DNA of 64,000 nucleotides from Acidovorax soli (GTDB taxonomy: Bacteria; Pseudomonadota; Gammaproteobacteria; Burkholderiales; Burkholderiaceae_C). The position numbers and the translations under genes are program-made. Shown in pieces: positions 35,300 to 44,498 of this stretch. The stretch is from the NCBI RefSeq assembly GCF_014207955.1, contig NZ_JACHLK010000001.1, positions 558,001-622,000 on the forward strand. The letters are read 5' to 3'. The first letter of the stretch is position 1, and every line of letters begins with the position of its first letter. Under the pieces are notes generated by a model, which was given only the letters and a program-made list of their open reading frames with translations, ran no database searches and had not been told where the DNA came from.

Positions 35300-36712
35300 T
35301 TATTGGGGGGGGTCGCGGTACTCGACATAGGCGCGGCCGCGCAGTTCCTGCGCCCAGGTGGCGTAGGCGTCCTCGATCTTCTTTTCGCGCACGGCGTCGC
35401 GCACCATGTCGCGCTGCTCGCGCTGCGTGAGCTTGGCCTCGCGGCGTTCCATGAGCTGGATCAGGTGCACGCCAAAGCGCGAGACCAGGGGCTCGCTGAT
35501 GTCGCCGGGCTTGAGCGTGCTGATCGCCTGCTCGAACTCGGGCACATAGCGGCCGGGGCTGGCCCAGCCCAAGTCGCCGCCCTGCTTGGCGCTGCCATCC
35601 ACCGAGTACTCGCGCGCCAGCGCGGCGAAATCGGCCTGGCCGGCCAGGATGCGGCGCCGGTAGTCGGACAGCCGCGCAGCAGCGGCCGCCTCGGTCAGCT
35701 GCGCGCTGGGGCGCAGCAGGATATGCCGCGTGTGGTTCTGCACCACGGTCGATGGCAGGCCAGCGACGTTGCGCTCCACCACCTTGAGGATGTGGAAGCC
35801 TGCGGGCGAGCGCACGGGGCCCACGATGCCGCCCACGGGCTGGCCCTGCACGGAATTGACGAACAGGTCCGGGTAGCGGTCGGCCGGGCGCAGGCCCAGC
35901 AGGCCGCCGGCGCGCTTGCCTTCGGGGGCATCGGAGAACTCGGCGGCCACGGCGGCAAAGTCGCTGCCCGGGGCGCGTGCCTTGTCGGCGGCGCTCTGGG
36001 CGCGGGCCTGCAGCTGCGCCACCTGGGTGGGCGTGGCGTTTTCGGGCACCAGCACCAGCACGTGGCCGAGGTTGATTTCCATGGCGGAGGCATCGGCACC
36101 CGATTGCTGCTCGCGCAGGAACTGGTCGATGTCCTGGTCGCTGACGCGGACCTTGCCGTCCACGTCGCGCTCGCGCAGGCGCTGCACCAGCAGCTGGCTG
36201 CGCAGCTCCTCACGGAAGCGCTCCTTGGACATGCCATCGCGTGCCAGGCGGCGGTGCATGTCTTCAACCGTCATGCCGTTTTGCTGGGCAATGCCCTGCT
36301 CGGCCTGGTTGAGGGCGAACTCCTCGACCTTCACACCGCTTTCCTTGGCCAGCTGCATCTGGGCCTTTTCCAGGATCAGGCGTTCGAGCACCTCGCGCGC
36401 CAGCAGGTCGCGCGGGGGGCGGTTGCCGCCCTGCTGCTGGGCCAGCTGTTGCTCGGCCCGGGCCAGGCGCGCACGCACCTCGTTGTTGGTGACGGGCTCG
36501 GAGTTGACCACGGCCACGATGAAGTCGGCCGACTGCGGGCCCTGGCTCGCTGCCGCGGCTGCAGGCAAGGGCAGGCTCAGGGCCGGGGCGGTGGCGGCCG
36601 GGCGGCCAGTGCCGGTGTTGCCCTGGATGCGCAGGCCTTGCGCAGTTGCGCCCCCGGAGGCGAGGGTGGCCAGGCAGGCAGCAAATGCCAGTGCGGAAAC
36701 ACGGTGGTTCAT
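35300..36712 (-). CDS. surA: Periplasmic chaperone / peptidyl-prolyl isomerase SurA
   Basis: Escorts outer-membrane proteins to the BAM machine. The 470-residue product starts MNHRVSALAFAACLATLASG with a signal peptide (cleavage near ATAQ). It has the N-terminal chaperone domain (about 60-210, VVNSEPVTNNEVRARL) and two parvulin-type domains (about 215-325 and 330-430). The second is best conserved: HILLRPSAQL ... FGVHLIQLMERR. It starts 11 bp from the lptD stop (36724), so the two are one operon. This matches the LptD dependence on SurA. Confidence 0.95.
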   Translation of the reverse strand: MNHRVSALAFAACLATLASGGATAQGLRIQGNTGTGRPAATAPALSLPLPAAAAASQGPQSADFIVAVVNSEPVTNNEVRARLARAEQQLAQQQGGNRPPRDLLAREVLERLILEKAQMQLAKESGVKVEEFALNQAEQGIAQQNGMTVEDMHRRLARDGMSKERFREELRSQLLVQRLRERDVDGKVRVSDQDIDQFLREQQSGADASAMEINLGHVLVLVPENATPTQVAQLQARAQSAADKARAPGSDFAAVAAEFSDAPEGKRAGGLLGLRPADRYPDLFVNSVQGQPVGGIVGPVRSPAGFHILKVVERNVAGLPSTVVQNHTRHILLRPSAQLTEAAAAARLSDYRRRILAGQADFAALAREYSVDGSAKQGGDLGWASPGRYVPEFEQAISTLKPGDISEPLVSRFGVHLIQLMERREAKLTQREQRDMVRDAVREKKIEDAYATWAQELRGRAYVEYRDPPQ

Positions 36713-36723
36713 GGCGGTGTCAG

Positions 36724-39165
36724 TCAGTCGTAGTTGCTGAAGCGGCTGGGCGAGCCAACCTGGTCGCGCAGGTTCTGGTAGCGCGGCACATTCTGCTTGA
36801 AGGTGTCGAGGGGGCTGGAGCCCAGGCTGAGGCGGGAGAACCCGACGAACTCGATCTGGAACAGGAGCCGGGTGTTGGAGGTGGAAACGCTGTTCTGCAG
36901 GCGCTCCAGCACCACGCGGCCGATCCAGCAGCAACCGTCGTATTCGAGGCCGACCACGCTGTCCACGAGCTTGCGGTCCTGCATGCTGAAGTTCAGGCGG
37001 CCGATGGTATACCAGCGGCCCGGGCCCTGGCCACGGCCGGGACCCAGGTCCTGGCCCTTGTCGCCCCACAGGTCGTTGAGCGGCCATTGCCAGCCGATGT
37101 CGATCTGCTCGCTGGTACCGCGCTGGAAGCGGTAGGCCGCGCTCACCGTGCGGTAGTTGCCCGGGCTGTAGCGCGCGCCGATGGTGGAGCGGATGGAGCG
37201 CCGGGTCTTGGGGTTGTACTGCACCGTCGAGTCGTAGGCCCAGCTCTTGGTCCAGTTGATGCCGGCACCCAGCAGAACGTCCGACAGGCGCTCGCTCACC
37301 GGCGCGGCGCCCGGCAGGGTCACCTGCTGGTCCGAGAAGCGCACGCGCTGCGCCACGCCGAAGCGTGCCGCTTCGGCACCCGAGTCGGGGTCGATCAGGC
37401 GCGTGGTCACGCCCATGGTCAGCAGGTTGTTGTCCGCCAGCCGGTCGTTGCCGCCGAACGAGTTCTCCGTGTAGATGGTGGCGAAGTTGAAATCGTTGAG
37501 CGCCGTGTCGTACAGCGGCAGCTTGCTCTGGTCGCGGTAGGGCGTGTAGGTGTAGAACGCGCGCGGCTCCAGGGTCTGCAGGAAGGAGCGGCCGAAGAAC
37601 GTGGCATCGCGCTCGAACACCAGGCCGCTGTCCAGGCTGAAGGTGGGCAGTGTGCGGCTGGCCGAGCGCGAGCCATCGCTGAGCGGGCCATCGAACTGGT
37701 ACTGCGTGGTGTGCAGCTGCAGCCGCGGCGTGATGAAGCCGGCCGGCGCGAGGAAGGGCCGGCTGATCTGCGCCACCGCGAACGAGCGGTTGGCATCGGG
37801 TTGCTTGGTCAGGAAGCGGTCGGCCTGGAAGCGCGTGGTGTCCAGCTCGATGCTGGCATCGAAGCCGCCCGCCAGCATGGTCGGCTCATAGCGCCACACC
37901 AGTTGCGGCATGCGGTCGTAGGGCGGCACGATGGGGGCCGACACGTCCTGCAGCGTCTGCCACTTCAGGGCGCGTGCGCGCACCGACATATCGCCGGCGC
38001 CCCAGGTCAGGGTGGCATCGCCCGGCAGCAGGCGCTGGCGCAGCGGCTCCGAGACGCGGCCGAAGTCGCGCCAGTAGTTGTCGTCGCTCACCCGGTTGAG
38101 GTTCAGGCTCAGGTTCAGGCCGCCCACGGGGGAGGCGATCAGGGCGTCGTGCTTGCCCGTGAAGCCCCAGCGCGAGCGGTCGCGCAGGCGGTCCGAGGGC
38201 ATGTAGTCGCCGCTGAGCTCGCCTTTGTAGAGCGGCTCCAGGTAGCGGAACTCGCCGCCCAGGTTGGCGCCGCGCTTGGACAGCAGGGCCGCGCGCAGCG
38301 TGGCATCGCGGTTCGGGGCGATGTTCCAGTAGTAGGGCTGCACGTAGGCCACGCCGTCGCGGCTGTCCAGCCCGAAGGACGGGGGCAGCAGGCCCGACTT
38401 GCGCTTGTCCGACAACGGGAAGGTGATGCGCGGGATGGGCAGCAGCGGGATGCCCTTGAATTCGAGCACCGCGTCTTCGGCCGTGCCCACTTCCTCCTCG
38501 CGGTCGATGCGGATGGTCTTGGCGCGCAGCACCCAGTCGGGCTGCCAGGAGGCCTCGTCGTTCTTCTGGCAGGTGGTGTAGGTGGCGTCGTGGACGACAG
38601 AGCGCTGGCGGTCGATGAAATCCACGCGCGTGGCGTCGCCGTGGGCCTGGGTGGCCAGGAAACGGTAGCGCGCGTCGTTGAAGAAACCTTCAAAAGCGTC
38701 CACCCGCAGGTCGAGCGCCGTGCCTTCGTAGACATTGCCGGCGCGGTTGATGCGCACCGCACCGCGTGCCTTGGCCAGGTCCTCGGGCACGTCGTAGTCC
38801 AGGCGGTCGGCGCGGATCACCGTGTCACCGCGGCGCAGCTCGGCATTGCCCTCGATGGTGGCGTTCAGGTCGGTCTGGCCGCTGATGTGGTCGCCGCTGA
38901 CGAAGATCGGCAGCTTGGGCCGCACCGCCTCGGGAATCGCCTCCTGCAGCTGCGGCGAGGTGCGCAGGGCCGGGGGGGCGTCCCAGGCACTGGGGGCCGC
39001 CCCGTCCTGCGCCAGCGCTGCCAGGGGCAGGCCGCACCAGGCCAGGGCCACGCCATAGGCCAGCGCGCGCGGCACCGGCGGGCGCAGCCGCGCGCCAGGT
39101 GCCGTGGCGGGCCGGGTCCGGGAGGAAGGGGTCTGCGGCACGGTGGGGGGCTTGCGGCGTGGCAC
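36724..39165 (-). CDS. lptD: LPS-assembly outer-membrane protein LptD
   Basis: Beta-barrel that with LptE inserts lipopolysaccharide into the outer leaflet. The 813-residue product has a signal peptide (ending about AALAQ, residue 53), an N-terminal OstA/LptA-like beta-jellyroll (about 90-200) and a large 26-strand-type barrel (about 230-813). Mature cysteines are one in ATYTTCQKND and the adjacent pair in YDGCCWIGRVVLE. That gives three instead of the four in E. coli, so disulfide pairing is simplified. It is divergent from the AmgK-like gene and followed by surA and rsmA. Confidence 0.95.
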   Translation of the reverse strand: MPRRKPPTVPQTPSSRTRPATAPGARLRPPVPRALAYGVALAWCGLPLAALAQDGAAPSAWDAPPALRTSPQLQEAIPEAVRPKLPIFVSGDHISGQTDLNATIEGNAELRRGDTVIRADRLDYDVPEDLAKARGAVRINRAGNVYEGTALDLRVDAFEGFFNDARYRFLATQAHGDATRVDFIDRQRSVVHDATYTTCQKNDEASWQPDWVLRAKTIRIDREEEVGTAEDAVLEFKGIPLLPIPRITFPLSDKRKSGLLPPSFGLDSRDGVAYVQPYYWNIAPNRDATLRAALLSKRGANLGGEFRYLEPLYKGELSGDYMPSDRLRDRSRWGFTGKHDALIASPVGGLNLSLNLNRVSDDNYWRDFGRVSEPLRQRLLPGDATLTWGAGDMSVRARALKWQTLQDVSAPIVPPYDRMPQLVWRYEPTMLAGGFDASIELDTTRFQADRFLTKQPDANRSFAVAQISRPFLAPAGFITPRLQLHTTQYQFDGPLSDGSRSASRTLPTFSLDSGLVFERDATFFGRSFLQTLEPRAFYTYTPYRDQSKLPLYDTALNDFNFATIYTENSFGGNDRLADNNLLTMGVTTRLIDPDSGAEAARFGVAQRVRFSDQQVTLPGAAPVSERLSDVLLGAGINWTKSWAYDSTVQYNPKTRRSIRSTIGARYSPGNYRTVSAAYRFQRGTSEQIDIGWQWPLNDLWGDKGQDLGPGRGQGPGRWYTIGRLNFSMQDRKLVDSVVGLEYDGCCWIGRVVLERLQNSVSTSNTRLLFQIEFVGFSRLSLGSSPLDTFKQNVPRYQNLRDQVGSPSRFSNYD

Positions 39166-39237
39166 GTGGAGCGGTAAGGGCTGGATCGGACAAAGGGAAC
39201 CCGCGCCAGGGAGCGGGTTTGTAAAATCGGATTATCC

Positions 39238-40380
39238 ATGAGCCACCCTTTCCCCCCACCTTCCTTCCCCCCAGCCGCCGGTGCGGCGGTGGCAACCCCC
39301 TCTTCCCTGGCCGTCGCCTGGCCCGATGCGGCACGCCAGGGCGCCTTCGACGCCTGGCTGGCACCGCTGGTGGGTGGCCACCAGCTGAGGCCCGAAACCC
39401 TGCGCCCGGCCTCGGCCGATGCGAGCTTCCGGCGCTACCTGCGCATCGACACCACGCTGGGAACGAGCTGCATCGTGATGGATGCACCGCCCGACAAGGA
39501 GAACTGCCGTCCCTTTGTGCAGGTGCAGCGCCTCTTGGCCGATGCCGGCCTGAACGTGCCGCAGATCCTGGCCTGGGACGAGGCCGGTGGCTTCATGCTG
39601 TTGTCCGACCTGGGGCACCAGACGCTGATCGAGCTGTTCGACCCCGATAAGCCCCAGGACGCCTATGCCTGGTACCAGCAGGCCACCGATGTGCTGCTGC
39701 AGTGGCAACTGGCCTCCCAGCCCGATGTGCTGCCGGCCTACGACGAGGCGCTGCTGCGCCGCGAGCTCGCGCTGTTCCCCGACTGGTACCTCGCCAAGCA
39801 CCGCGGTGTCACGCTCGATGCCGGGCAGCAGGCCACCCTGCAGGGCGCGTTCGATGCCATCGTGGCGCACAACCTCGCGGCGCCGCAGGTCTATGTGCAC
39901 CGCGATTTCATGACCCGCAATCTCATGGTGCCGGTGCAGGAGGGCGCGCCGCTCGGCGTGCTCGACTTCCAGGATGCGGTCTACGGCCCCATCACCTACG
40001 ACATCGCCAGCCTGATGCGCGATGCCTTCATTAGCTGGGAAGAGGAATTTGTCATCGACATTACCGTGCGTTACTGGGAAAAGGCGCGCAAGGCCGGCCT
40101 GCTGGGCGCGAACAGCGCCAGCGGCTGGGGCGACGACTTCGGCGAGTTCTACCGCAGCGTGGAATGGATGGGCCTGCAGCGCCACTTCAAGGTGGCCGGC
40201 ATCTTTGCGCGCCTGACCCTGCGCGATGGCAAGCCCAAATACCTGGCCGATGCGCCGCGCTTCCTGAACTACATCCGCGCCACCACCAACCGCTACCGCC
40301 AGCTGGGGCCACTGCTCAAGATGCTGGACGCCATCGAGGGCACCGAAGTCCCCATGGGCTACGCCTTTGGCCGCGTTTGA
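39238..40380 (+). CDS. AmgK-like sugar kinase (aminoglycoside-phosphotransferase fold)
   Basis: The 380-residue protein belongs to the APH family: ADASFRRYLRID (phosphate loop region), the catalytic loop VHRDFMTRNLMV and the metal-binding GVLDFQDAVYGP. The best-known relative beside lptD is AmgK, which phosphorylates N-acetylmuramic acid and N-acetylglucosamine at the anomeric position during cell-wall recycling. The usual partner MurU is not adjacent; the next gene is rsmE. It is divergent from lptD with a 72-bp gap. Confidence 0.8.
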   Translation: MSHPFPPPSFPPAAGAAVATPSSLAVAWPDAARQGAFDAWLAPLVGGHQLRPETLRPASADASFRRYLRIDTTLGTSCIVMDAPPDKENCRPFVQVQRLLADAGLNVPQILAWDEAGGFMLLSDLGHQTLIELFDPDKPQDAYAWYQQATDVLLQWQLASQPDVLPAYDEALLRRELALFPDWYLAKHRGVTLDAGQQATLQGAFDAIVAHNLAAPQVYVHRDFMTRNLMVPVQEGAPLGVLDFQDAVYGPITYDIASLMRDAFISWEEEFVIDITVRYWEKARKAGLLGANSASGWGDDFGEFYRSVEWMGLQRHFKVAGIFARLTLRDGKPKYLADAPRFLNYIRATTNRYRQLGPLLKMLDAIEGTEVPMGYAFGRV

Positions 40381-40381
40381 A

Positions 40382-40402
40382 GCGCTACTGAAAAGATAGC
40401 GC
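40382..40402. repeat. GCGCTA/TAGCGC mini-hairpin before rsmE
   Basis: GCGCTA (40382-40387) and TAGCGC (40397-40402) with a 9-nt loop fill the space between the amgK-like stop and the rsmE start codon. It sits where the rsmE ribosome-binding site should be, so it could mask translation. Confidence 0.55.
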
Positions 40403-40404
40403 AT

Positions 40405-41142
40405 ATGCCCCGCTTCCACTGCCCTGCCGATCTCTCGCCCGGCGCCGAAATCGATCTGCCCGCGGGCGCCGCCCGCCATGTGCAGGTGCTGCGCCTGCAG
40501 CCTGGCGACGCCATCACCCTCTTCCATGGCGGCCAGGACGGCCCGGGCGGCGAATTCGACGCCACCGTGCTGCGCATGGGCCGCAGCGACGTGCGCGTGC
40601 AGGTCGGCGCCCACCACGCCGTCGAGCGCGAGGCGCCGCGCGCTGTGCACCTGCTGGCCGGCATCACGGCCAACGAGCGCATGGACTGGCTCGTGGAGAA
40701 GGCCGCCGAGCTGGGCGTGGCCAGCATCACCCCCCTGGTGGCCGAGCGCAGTGTGCTCAAGCTCAAGGGTGAGCGCGCCGACAAGAAGATCGCCCACTGG
40801 CAGGCCGTGGCCGTGGCCGCCTGCGAGCAATGCGGGCGCAACCGCGTGCCGGTGGTGCATGCCGCAGTGGATTTGTCCGCGTGGGTGCGCGCACAGACGC
40901 AGGGCACCGGGGCTGAAGCGCAGCGCCTGCTGCTGTCGCTGCGGGCGGGCACGCAGCCCTTGCATGCGGCCACCGCCGGGGCGGGCCCGGTGCTGTTCCT
41001 CTCGGGGCCGGAGGGGGGCCTGAGCGCGGGGGAAGAGGATCTTGCACTGCAGCATGGCTTTGCGCCCGTCACGCTGGGCACGCGCGTGCTGCGCGCCGAA
41101 ACGGCGCCGCTGGCGGCCCTGGCCGCACTGACCCTGGCCTGA
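40405..41142 (+). CDS. rsmE: 16S rRNA (uracil-1498-N3)-methyltransferase
   Basis: Methylates U1498 of 16S rRNA. The 245-residue SPOUT protein has an N-terminal PUA-like part (HVQVLRLQPGDAITLFHGG) and the C-terminal knot: LVEKAAELGVASITPLVAERS, then VLFLSGPEGGLSAGEEDLA and VTLGTRVLRAETAPLAALA. The ATG at 40405 directly follows a small hairpin. Confidence 0.93.
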   Translation: MPRFHCPADLSPGAEIDLPAGAARHVQVLRLQPGDAITLFHGGQDGPGGEFDATVLRMGRSDVRVQVGAHHAVEREAPRAVHLLAGITANERMDWLVEKAAELGVASITPLVAERSVLKLKGERADKKIAHWQAVAVAACEQCGRNRVPVVHAAVDLSAWVRAQTQGTGAEAQRLLLSLRAGTQPLHAATAGAGPVLFLSGPEGGLSAGEEDLALQHGFAPVTLGTRVLRAETAPLAALAALTLA

Positions 41143-41269
41143 GCCCGAGGCGCGCGGGCGACACAAAAACCCCCACGCGCGCGGGCCGGCCCGTAAAATC
41201 CAGCCCAGCGCCGTTGGTCCAGCGCGCCCAATCCGGGCGCCGTGCCCATGGCAGGAGAGGCAGGCCACC

Positions 41270-42427
41270 GTGCACACCCCCACCCACTGGCAGCGGCTGG
41301 TGGGCTCTGTTCTACCGACTGACCGCCGCCGGCGCACCATAGGCAGCATGGCGTTGCTCGCGCTGGTGCTGATGGCAGGCAGTGCGGGCGTGATGCTCAT
41401 GCTGGCGGATGCCGGCATGACGGCCCACAAGGAGGCGGTGCAGTGGTGGGCCGCCATCTCGGTGGGCGGCCTGGTGGTGATGACCGTGATGATCTTTTCG
41501 GGATGGTCCGAGCGCCTGCCCGATCCCTCGCTCACCATCGTGCAGATGAGCTGGACCATCACCAGCGGTGCCGTGGCCTATGTACTCGCAGGCGATGCGC
41601 GCGGCGTGGTGCCCAGCGTGCTGGCCATGATCCTGTTCTTCGGCACCTTCGGCCTGTCGCTGGCGCAGGTCATCGGCATCGGCAGCTATGCGCTGTTCGC
41701 CTTCGTGGTGGCCGTGGCGGCGGCGGCCCGCTTCAATGCGGCCAGCTACACCGTGGTGGACACGGCCTATGCGCTCATGGTGCTGCTGGTGCTGGCGGGA
41801 TCCATCGCCCTGAACCTGCGCATCCAGAGCATCCGCCAGCGCCTGGGCCTGCAGCGCGAGGCCCTGGCCCAGGCTCTGGCCGAGAACCGCGAGCTGGCCA
41901 TGCGCGACGAACTCACGGGCCTGCTCAACCGCCGTGCCATGCTCGATCTGATGCTGCTGGAGCAGCGGCGCAGCCTGCGCAGCGGCCGCCCGCTGCTGCT
42001 GGCGCTGCTGGACATCGACCATTTCAAGCCCATCAACGACCAGCATGGCCATTCCACCGGAGACCGGGCGCTGCAGGCCTTCACCGCGGCCGTGCGTGGC
42101 AGCGTGCGCGACACCGATGTACTGGCCCGCTGGGGCGGCGAGGAGTTCGTGCTGATGCTCTGCGATACGCGGGTGGACGACGGGCTGGAGCTGCTCGACC
42201 GGGTGCGCGGCGCGGTGGCCCAGTTGCAGGTGCTGCATGTGTCCGAGACCGTGCGCTTCACGGTCTCGGCGGGCCTGGCCCAGCACATGCCCGGCGAGAC
42301 CATCGAGCACACGCTGGACCGGGCCGACCAGGCGCTGTACACGGCCAAGGCGCTGGGGCGCAACCGGGTGGCGGTGGCGCCCTCGCCCCGGCCCATGGGC
42401 GCAGCCACGGCGCACCTGCGGCCCTGA
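41270..42427 (+). CDS. Membrane-bound diguanylate cyclase (GGDEF)
   Basis: The 385-residue protein has about six transmembrane helices in residues 25-185 and a GGDEF domain (about 215-370). The active site is RWGGEEF, so it should be catalytically competent. RDTD lies five residues before it, the product-inhibition I-site. It makes c-di-GMP from two GTP at the inner membrane. The start is GTG at 41270 with GGAGAGG upstream. A small GCTA/TAGC hairpin follows the stop. Confidence 0.93.
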   Translation: MHTPTHWQRLVGSVLPTDRRRRTIGSMALLALVLMAGSAGVMLMLADAGMTAHKEAVQWWAAISVGGLVVMTVMIFSGWSERLPDPSLTIVQMSWTITSGAVAYVLAGDARGVVPSVLAMILFFGTFGLSLAQVIGIGSYALFAFVVAVAAAARFNAASYTVVDTAYALMVLLVLAGSIALNLRIQSIRQRLGLQREALAQALAENRELAMRDELTGLLNRRAMLDLMLLEQRRSLRSGRPLLLALLDIDHFKPINDQHGHSTGDRALQAFTAAVRGSVRDTDVLARWGGEEFVLMLCDTRVDDGLELLDRVRGAVAQLQVLHVSETVRFTVSAGLAQHMPGETIEHTLDRADQALYTAKALGRNRVAVAPSPRPMGAATAHLRP

Positions 42428-42436
42428 GAGGCCTGA

Positions 42437-42459
42437 TTTGCTATCTGATTGGTAGCAAA
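42437..42459. repeat. TTTGCTA/TAGCAAA mini-hairpin
   Basis: A perfect 7-bp stem with a 9-nt loop just after the diguanylate cyclase gene, of the same type as those at 2200 and 40382. Confidence 0.55.
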
Positions 42460-42532
42460 AGGCGATGGCGGAGTGGGCGCAATGGCCTGTTCCACGGCCC
42501 TCGCCCTGCGCGGTGCAGGGTACCATCCGCGC

Positions 42533-43261
42533 ATGAGCACGCACTACGAGACCTTGCACCAGCCCGCTGCCTACGCCGAGGCCTTTGGCGTGGAGCCGCC
42601 TGCTGCGGTGGGTGAGCGGCATCTGTGGCCGCGCAAGCAGGGTTTTTTCATCCGCCGGTGGGCCGAGCCGCAGCCGCCGGCCGCTGGGCCCCAGGATACT
42701 CCAGAGCAGGCACCCGCAGCGCGCCTGCGGGTGCTGGTGCCCGCGCAGTGGGGGCTGGTGCCCCACTGGGTGAAGTCGGCGTCCGACGGCAAGCTGCGCG
42801 CGCCCAAGCTGGCCAGCGCCAAGTCGGACCTCGTCGCCACGGCCACGGCATTCCGCGACGCATGGCTGCAGGGCCAGCGCTGCATCGTGCCCATGCTGGC
42901 CTTCCATGAGGACGACTACCGCCAGGGCAAGGCCCGGCCCACCCGGATATCGCGCGTGGACGGCAAGCCCATGGGCGTGGCCGGCGTCTGGGCACGCTGG
43001 CAGGGGCCGGACGGCGACGTGCTGCTCAGCTATGCGCTGATCACGGTGAACGCCAACAACCATGCACTCATGCACCGCTACCAGCAGCCGGGCAGCGAGA
43101 AGAGCATGCCCGCCATCCTCAACGAAGGCGCCTACGATGCCTGGCTGAATGCGCGCGTGGACAAGGCCAAGGAGTTCCTGCGCCAGTACCCGGCGCAGTC
43201 GCTCACGGCCAATCCGGTGGAGACCAAGGCGGACAAGGTTCCGAAAGGCTGGCTGGACTAG
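42533..43261 (+). CDS. SRAP (SOS-response-associated peptidase / YedK-like) protein lacking Cys2
   Basis: The 242-residue protein matches the SRAP family in the core: RLRVLVPAQWGLVPHWV, AFRDAWLQGQRCIVPMLAFH, GKPMGVAGVWARW and ALITVNANNHALMHRY followed by MPAIL. Family members crosslink to abasic DNA sites through Cys2 exposed after Met removal. Here the start reads Met-Ser-Thr-His-Tyr instead of Met-Cys-x-x-Tyr, and the Asn of the usual NARxE motif is not obvious (region APKLASAKSD). Glu in AFHED and His in LMHRY are kept. The start aligns with the family N-terminus, so the Cys loss looks real. Confidence 0.78.
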   Translation: MSTHYETLHQPAAYAEAFGVEPPAAVGERHLWPRKQGFFIRRWAEPQPPAAGPQDTPEQAPAARLRVLVPAQWGLVPHWVKSASDGKLRAPKLASAKSDLVATATAFRDAWLQGQRCIVPMLAFHEDDYRQGKARPTRISRVDGKPMGVAGVWARWQGPDGDVLLSYALITVNANNHALMHRYQQPGSEKSMPAILNEGAYDAWLNARVDKAKEFLRQYPAQSLTANPVETKADKVPKGWLD

Positions 43262-43325
43262 CAGTGCACCACGGCGGTGCAGAATGGGAGCCTTCTCCCC
43301 TGCCTTGCATCGCGTGCTCCGCCGA

Positions 43326-44498
43326 ATGAACAAAAACCTCTGGCTGCTGGCCCTGTGCCAGGGCCTTTTCCTGACCAACAACGTCGTCTTCATCGCCATC
43401 AACGGGCTCGTGGGCCTGCAGCTGGCGCCCTATGGCTGGATGGCCACGCTGCCGGTGATGGGCTATGTGGTGGGCGGCGCCCTGTCCACCGCGCTGGTGG
43501 CGGCCACGCAGGCGCGCTGGGGGCGCAAGGTGTCGTTCCAGATCGGGCTGGCCGTGGCCGTGCTCTCGGCGGCGCTGTGCGCCTGGGCCGCGTTCAGCGC
43601 GCAGTTCTGGCTGCTGTGCGCGGCCACGGTGGTCGCGGGCTACTACAGCGCCAATGGCCAGCTCTACCGCTTTGCGGCGGCCGAGCTCACCACGCCGGAG
43701 TTCCGGGAAAAGGCGGTGTCGCTGGTGCTGGCCGGCGGCCTGCTGGGCGCGGTGGCCGGCCCCAACCTGGCCAGTGCCACGCGCACGCTGTTCCCCGTGC
43801 CGTTTGCCGGGGCCTACATCGCGCTGATGGGCGTGGCGTTGCTGGCCATGGCCTGCATGGCGGCCATCCGCTTCGAGGCGCCACCCGCCGTGCTCAACGC
43901 GGCGGGCCAGCCCCAGCAGGGGCGGCCGCTGTCGGTGCTGATGCGCCAGCCGGCCTTCGTGGTCGCCATCCTGGGGGCGGCGCTGGGCTACGGCGTGATG
44001 AACCTGCTCATGGCCGCGACCCCGCTGGCCATGCAGGTCTGCGGCTTTGCGTTCGACCAGTCGGCCCTGGTGCTGGAGTGGCATGTGATCGGCATGTTCG
44101 CGCCGGGATTCTTCACCGGCCACCTGATCAAGCGCCTGGGCGTTCTGCCCGTGATGGGCACGGGGGTGCTGCTCAACCTCGCCTGTGTGGCGATTGCGCT
44201 GTCGGGGGTGGAGCTGCACCACTTCGGCATGGCGCTGTTCCTGCTGGGCGTGGGCTGGAATTTCCTGTTCACCGGCGCCACCACGCTGGCCATGACGGCC
44301 TACCGCCCCGAGGAGAAGGACCGCGCCCAGGCGGCCATCAACTTCTGCGTGTTCGCCACGCTGGCGGTGAGTGCGTTCTCTTCGGGGGTGCTGGTCACCA
44401 CCCAGGGCTGGACCTTGCTGAACGCCGGCTCGCTGGTGCCCATCGTGGTGACGGGCGCGGGCTTGCTATGGCTGGCCTTGCAGCGCCGGCGCGGCTAG
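43326..44498 (+). CDS. MFS transporter
   Basis: The 390-residue integral membrane protein has about 12 hydrophobic helices, with MNKNLWLLALCQGLFLTNNV as the first. The inter-helix basic motif ARWGRKVSFQ between helices 2 and 3 is typical of the major facilitator superfamily. Substrate unknown. It follows the SRAP gene after 64 bp and overlaps the convergent LysR gene by 33 bp at the 3' ends. The frame is open upstream through the SRAP gene, but that is antiparallel reading of coding DNA in another frame. Confidence 0.85.
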   Translation: MNKNLWLLALCQGLFLTNNVVFIAINGLVGLQLAPYGWMATLPVMGYVVGGALSTALVAATQARWGRKVSFQIGLAVAVLSAALCAWAAFSAQFWLLCAATVVAGYYSANGQLYRFAAAELTTPEFREKAVSLVLAGGLLGAVAGPNLASATRTLFPVPFAGAYIALMGVALLAMACMAAIRFEAPPAVLNAAGQPQQGRPLSVLMRQPAFVVAILGAALGYGVMNLLMAATPLAMQVCGFAFDQSALVLEWHVIGMFAPGFFTGHLIKRLGVLPVMGTGVLLNLACVAIALSGVELHHFGMALFLLGVGWNFLFTGATTLAMTAYRPEEKDRAQAAINFCVFATLAVSAFSSGVLVTTQGWTLLNAGSLVPIVVTGAGLLWLALQRRRG

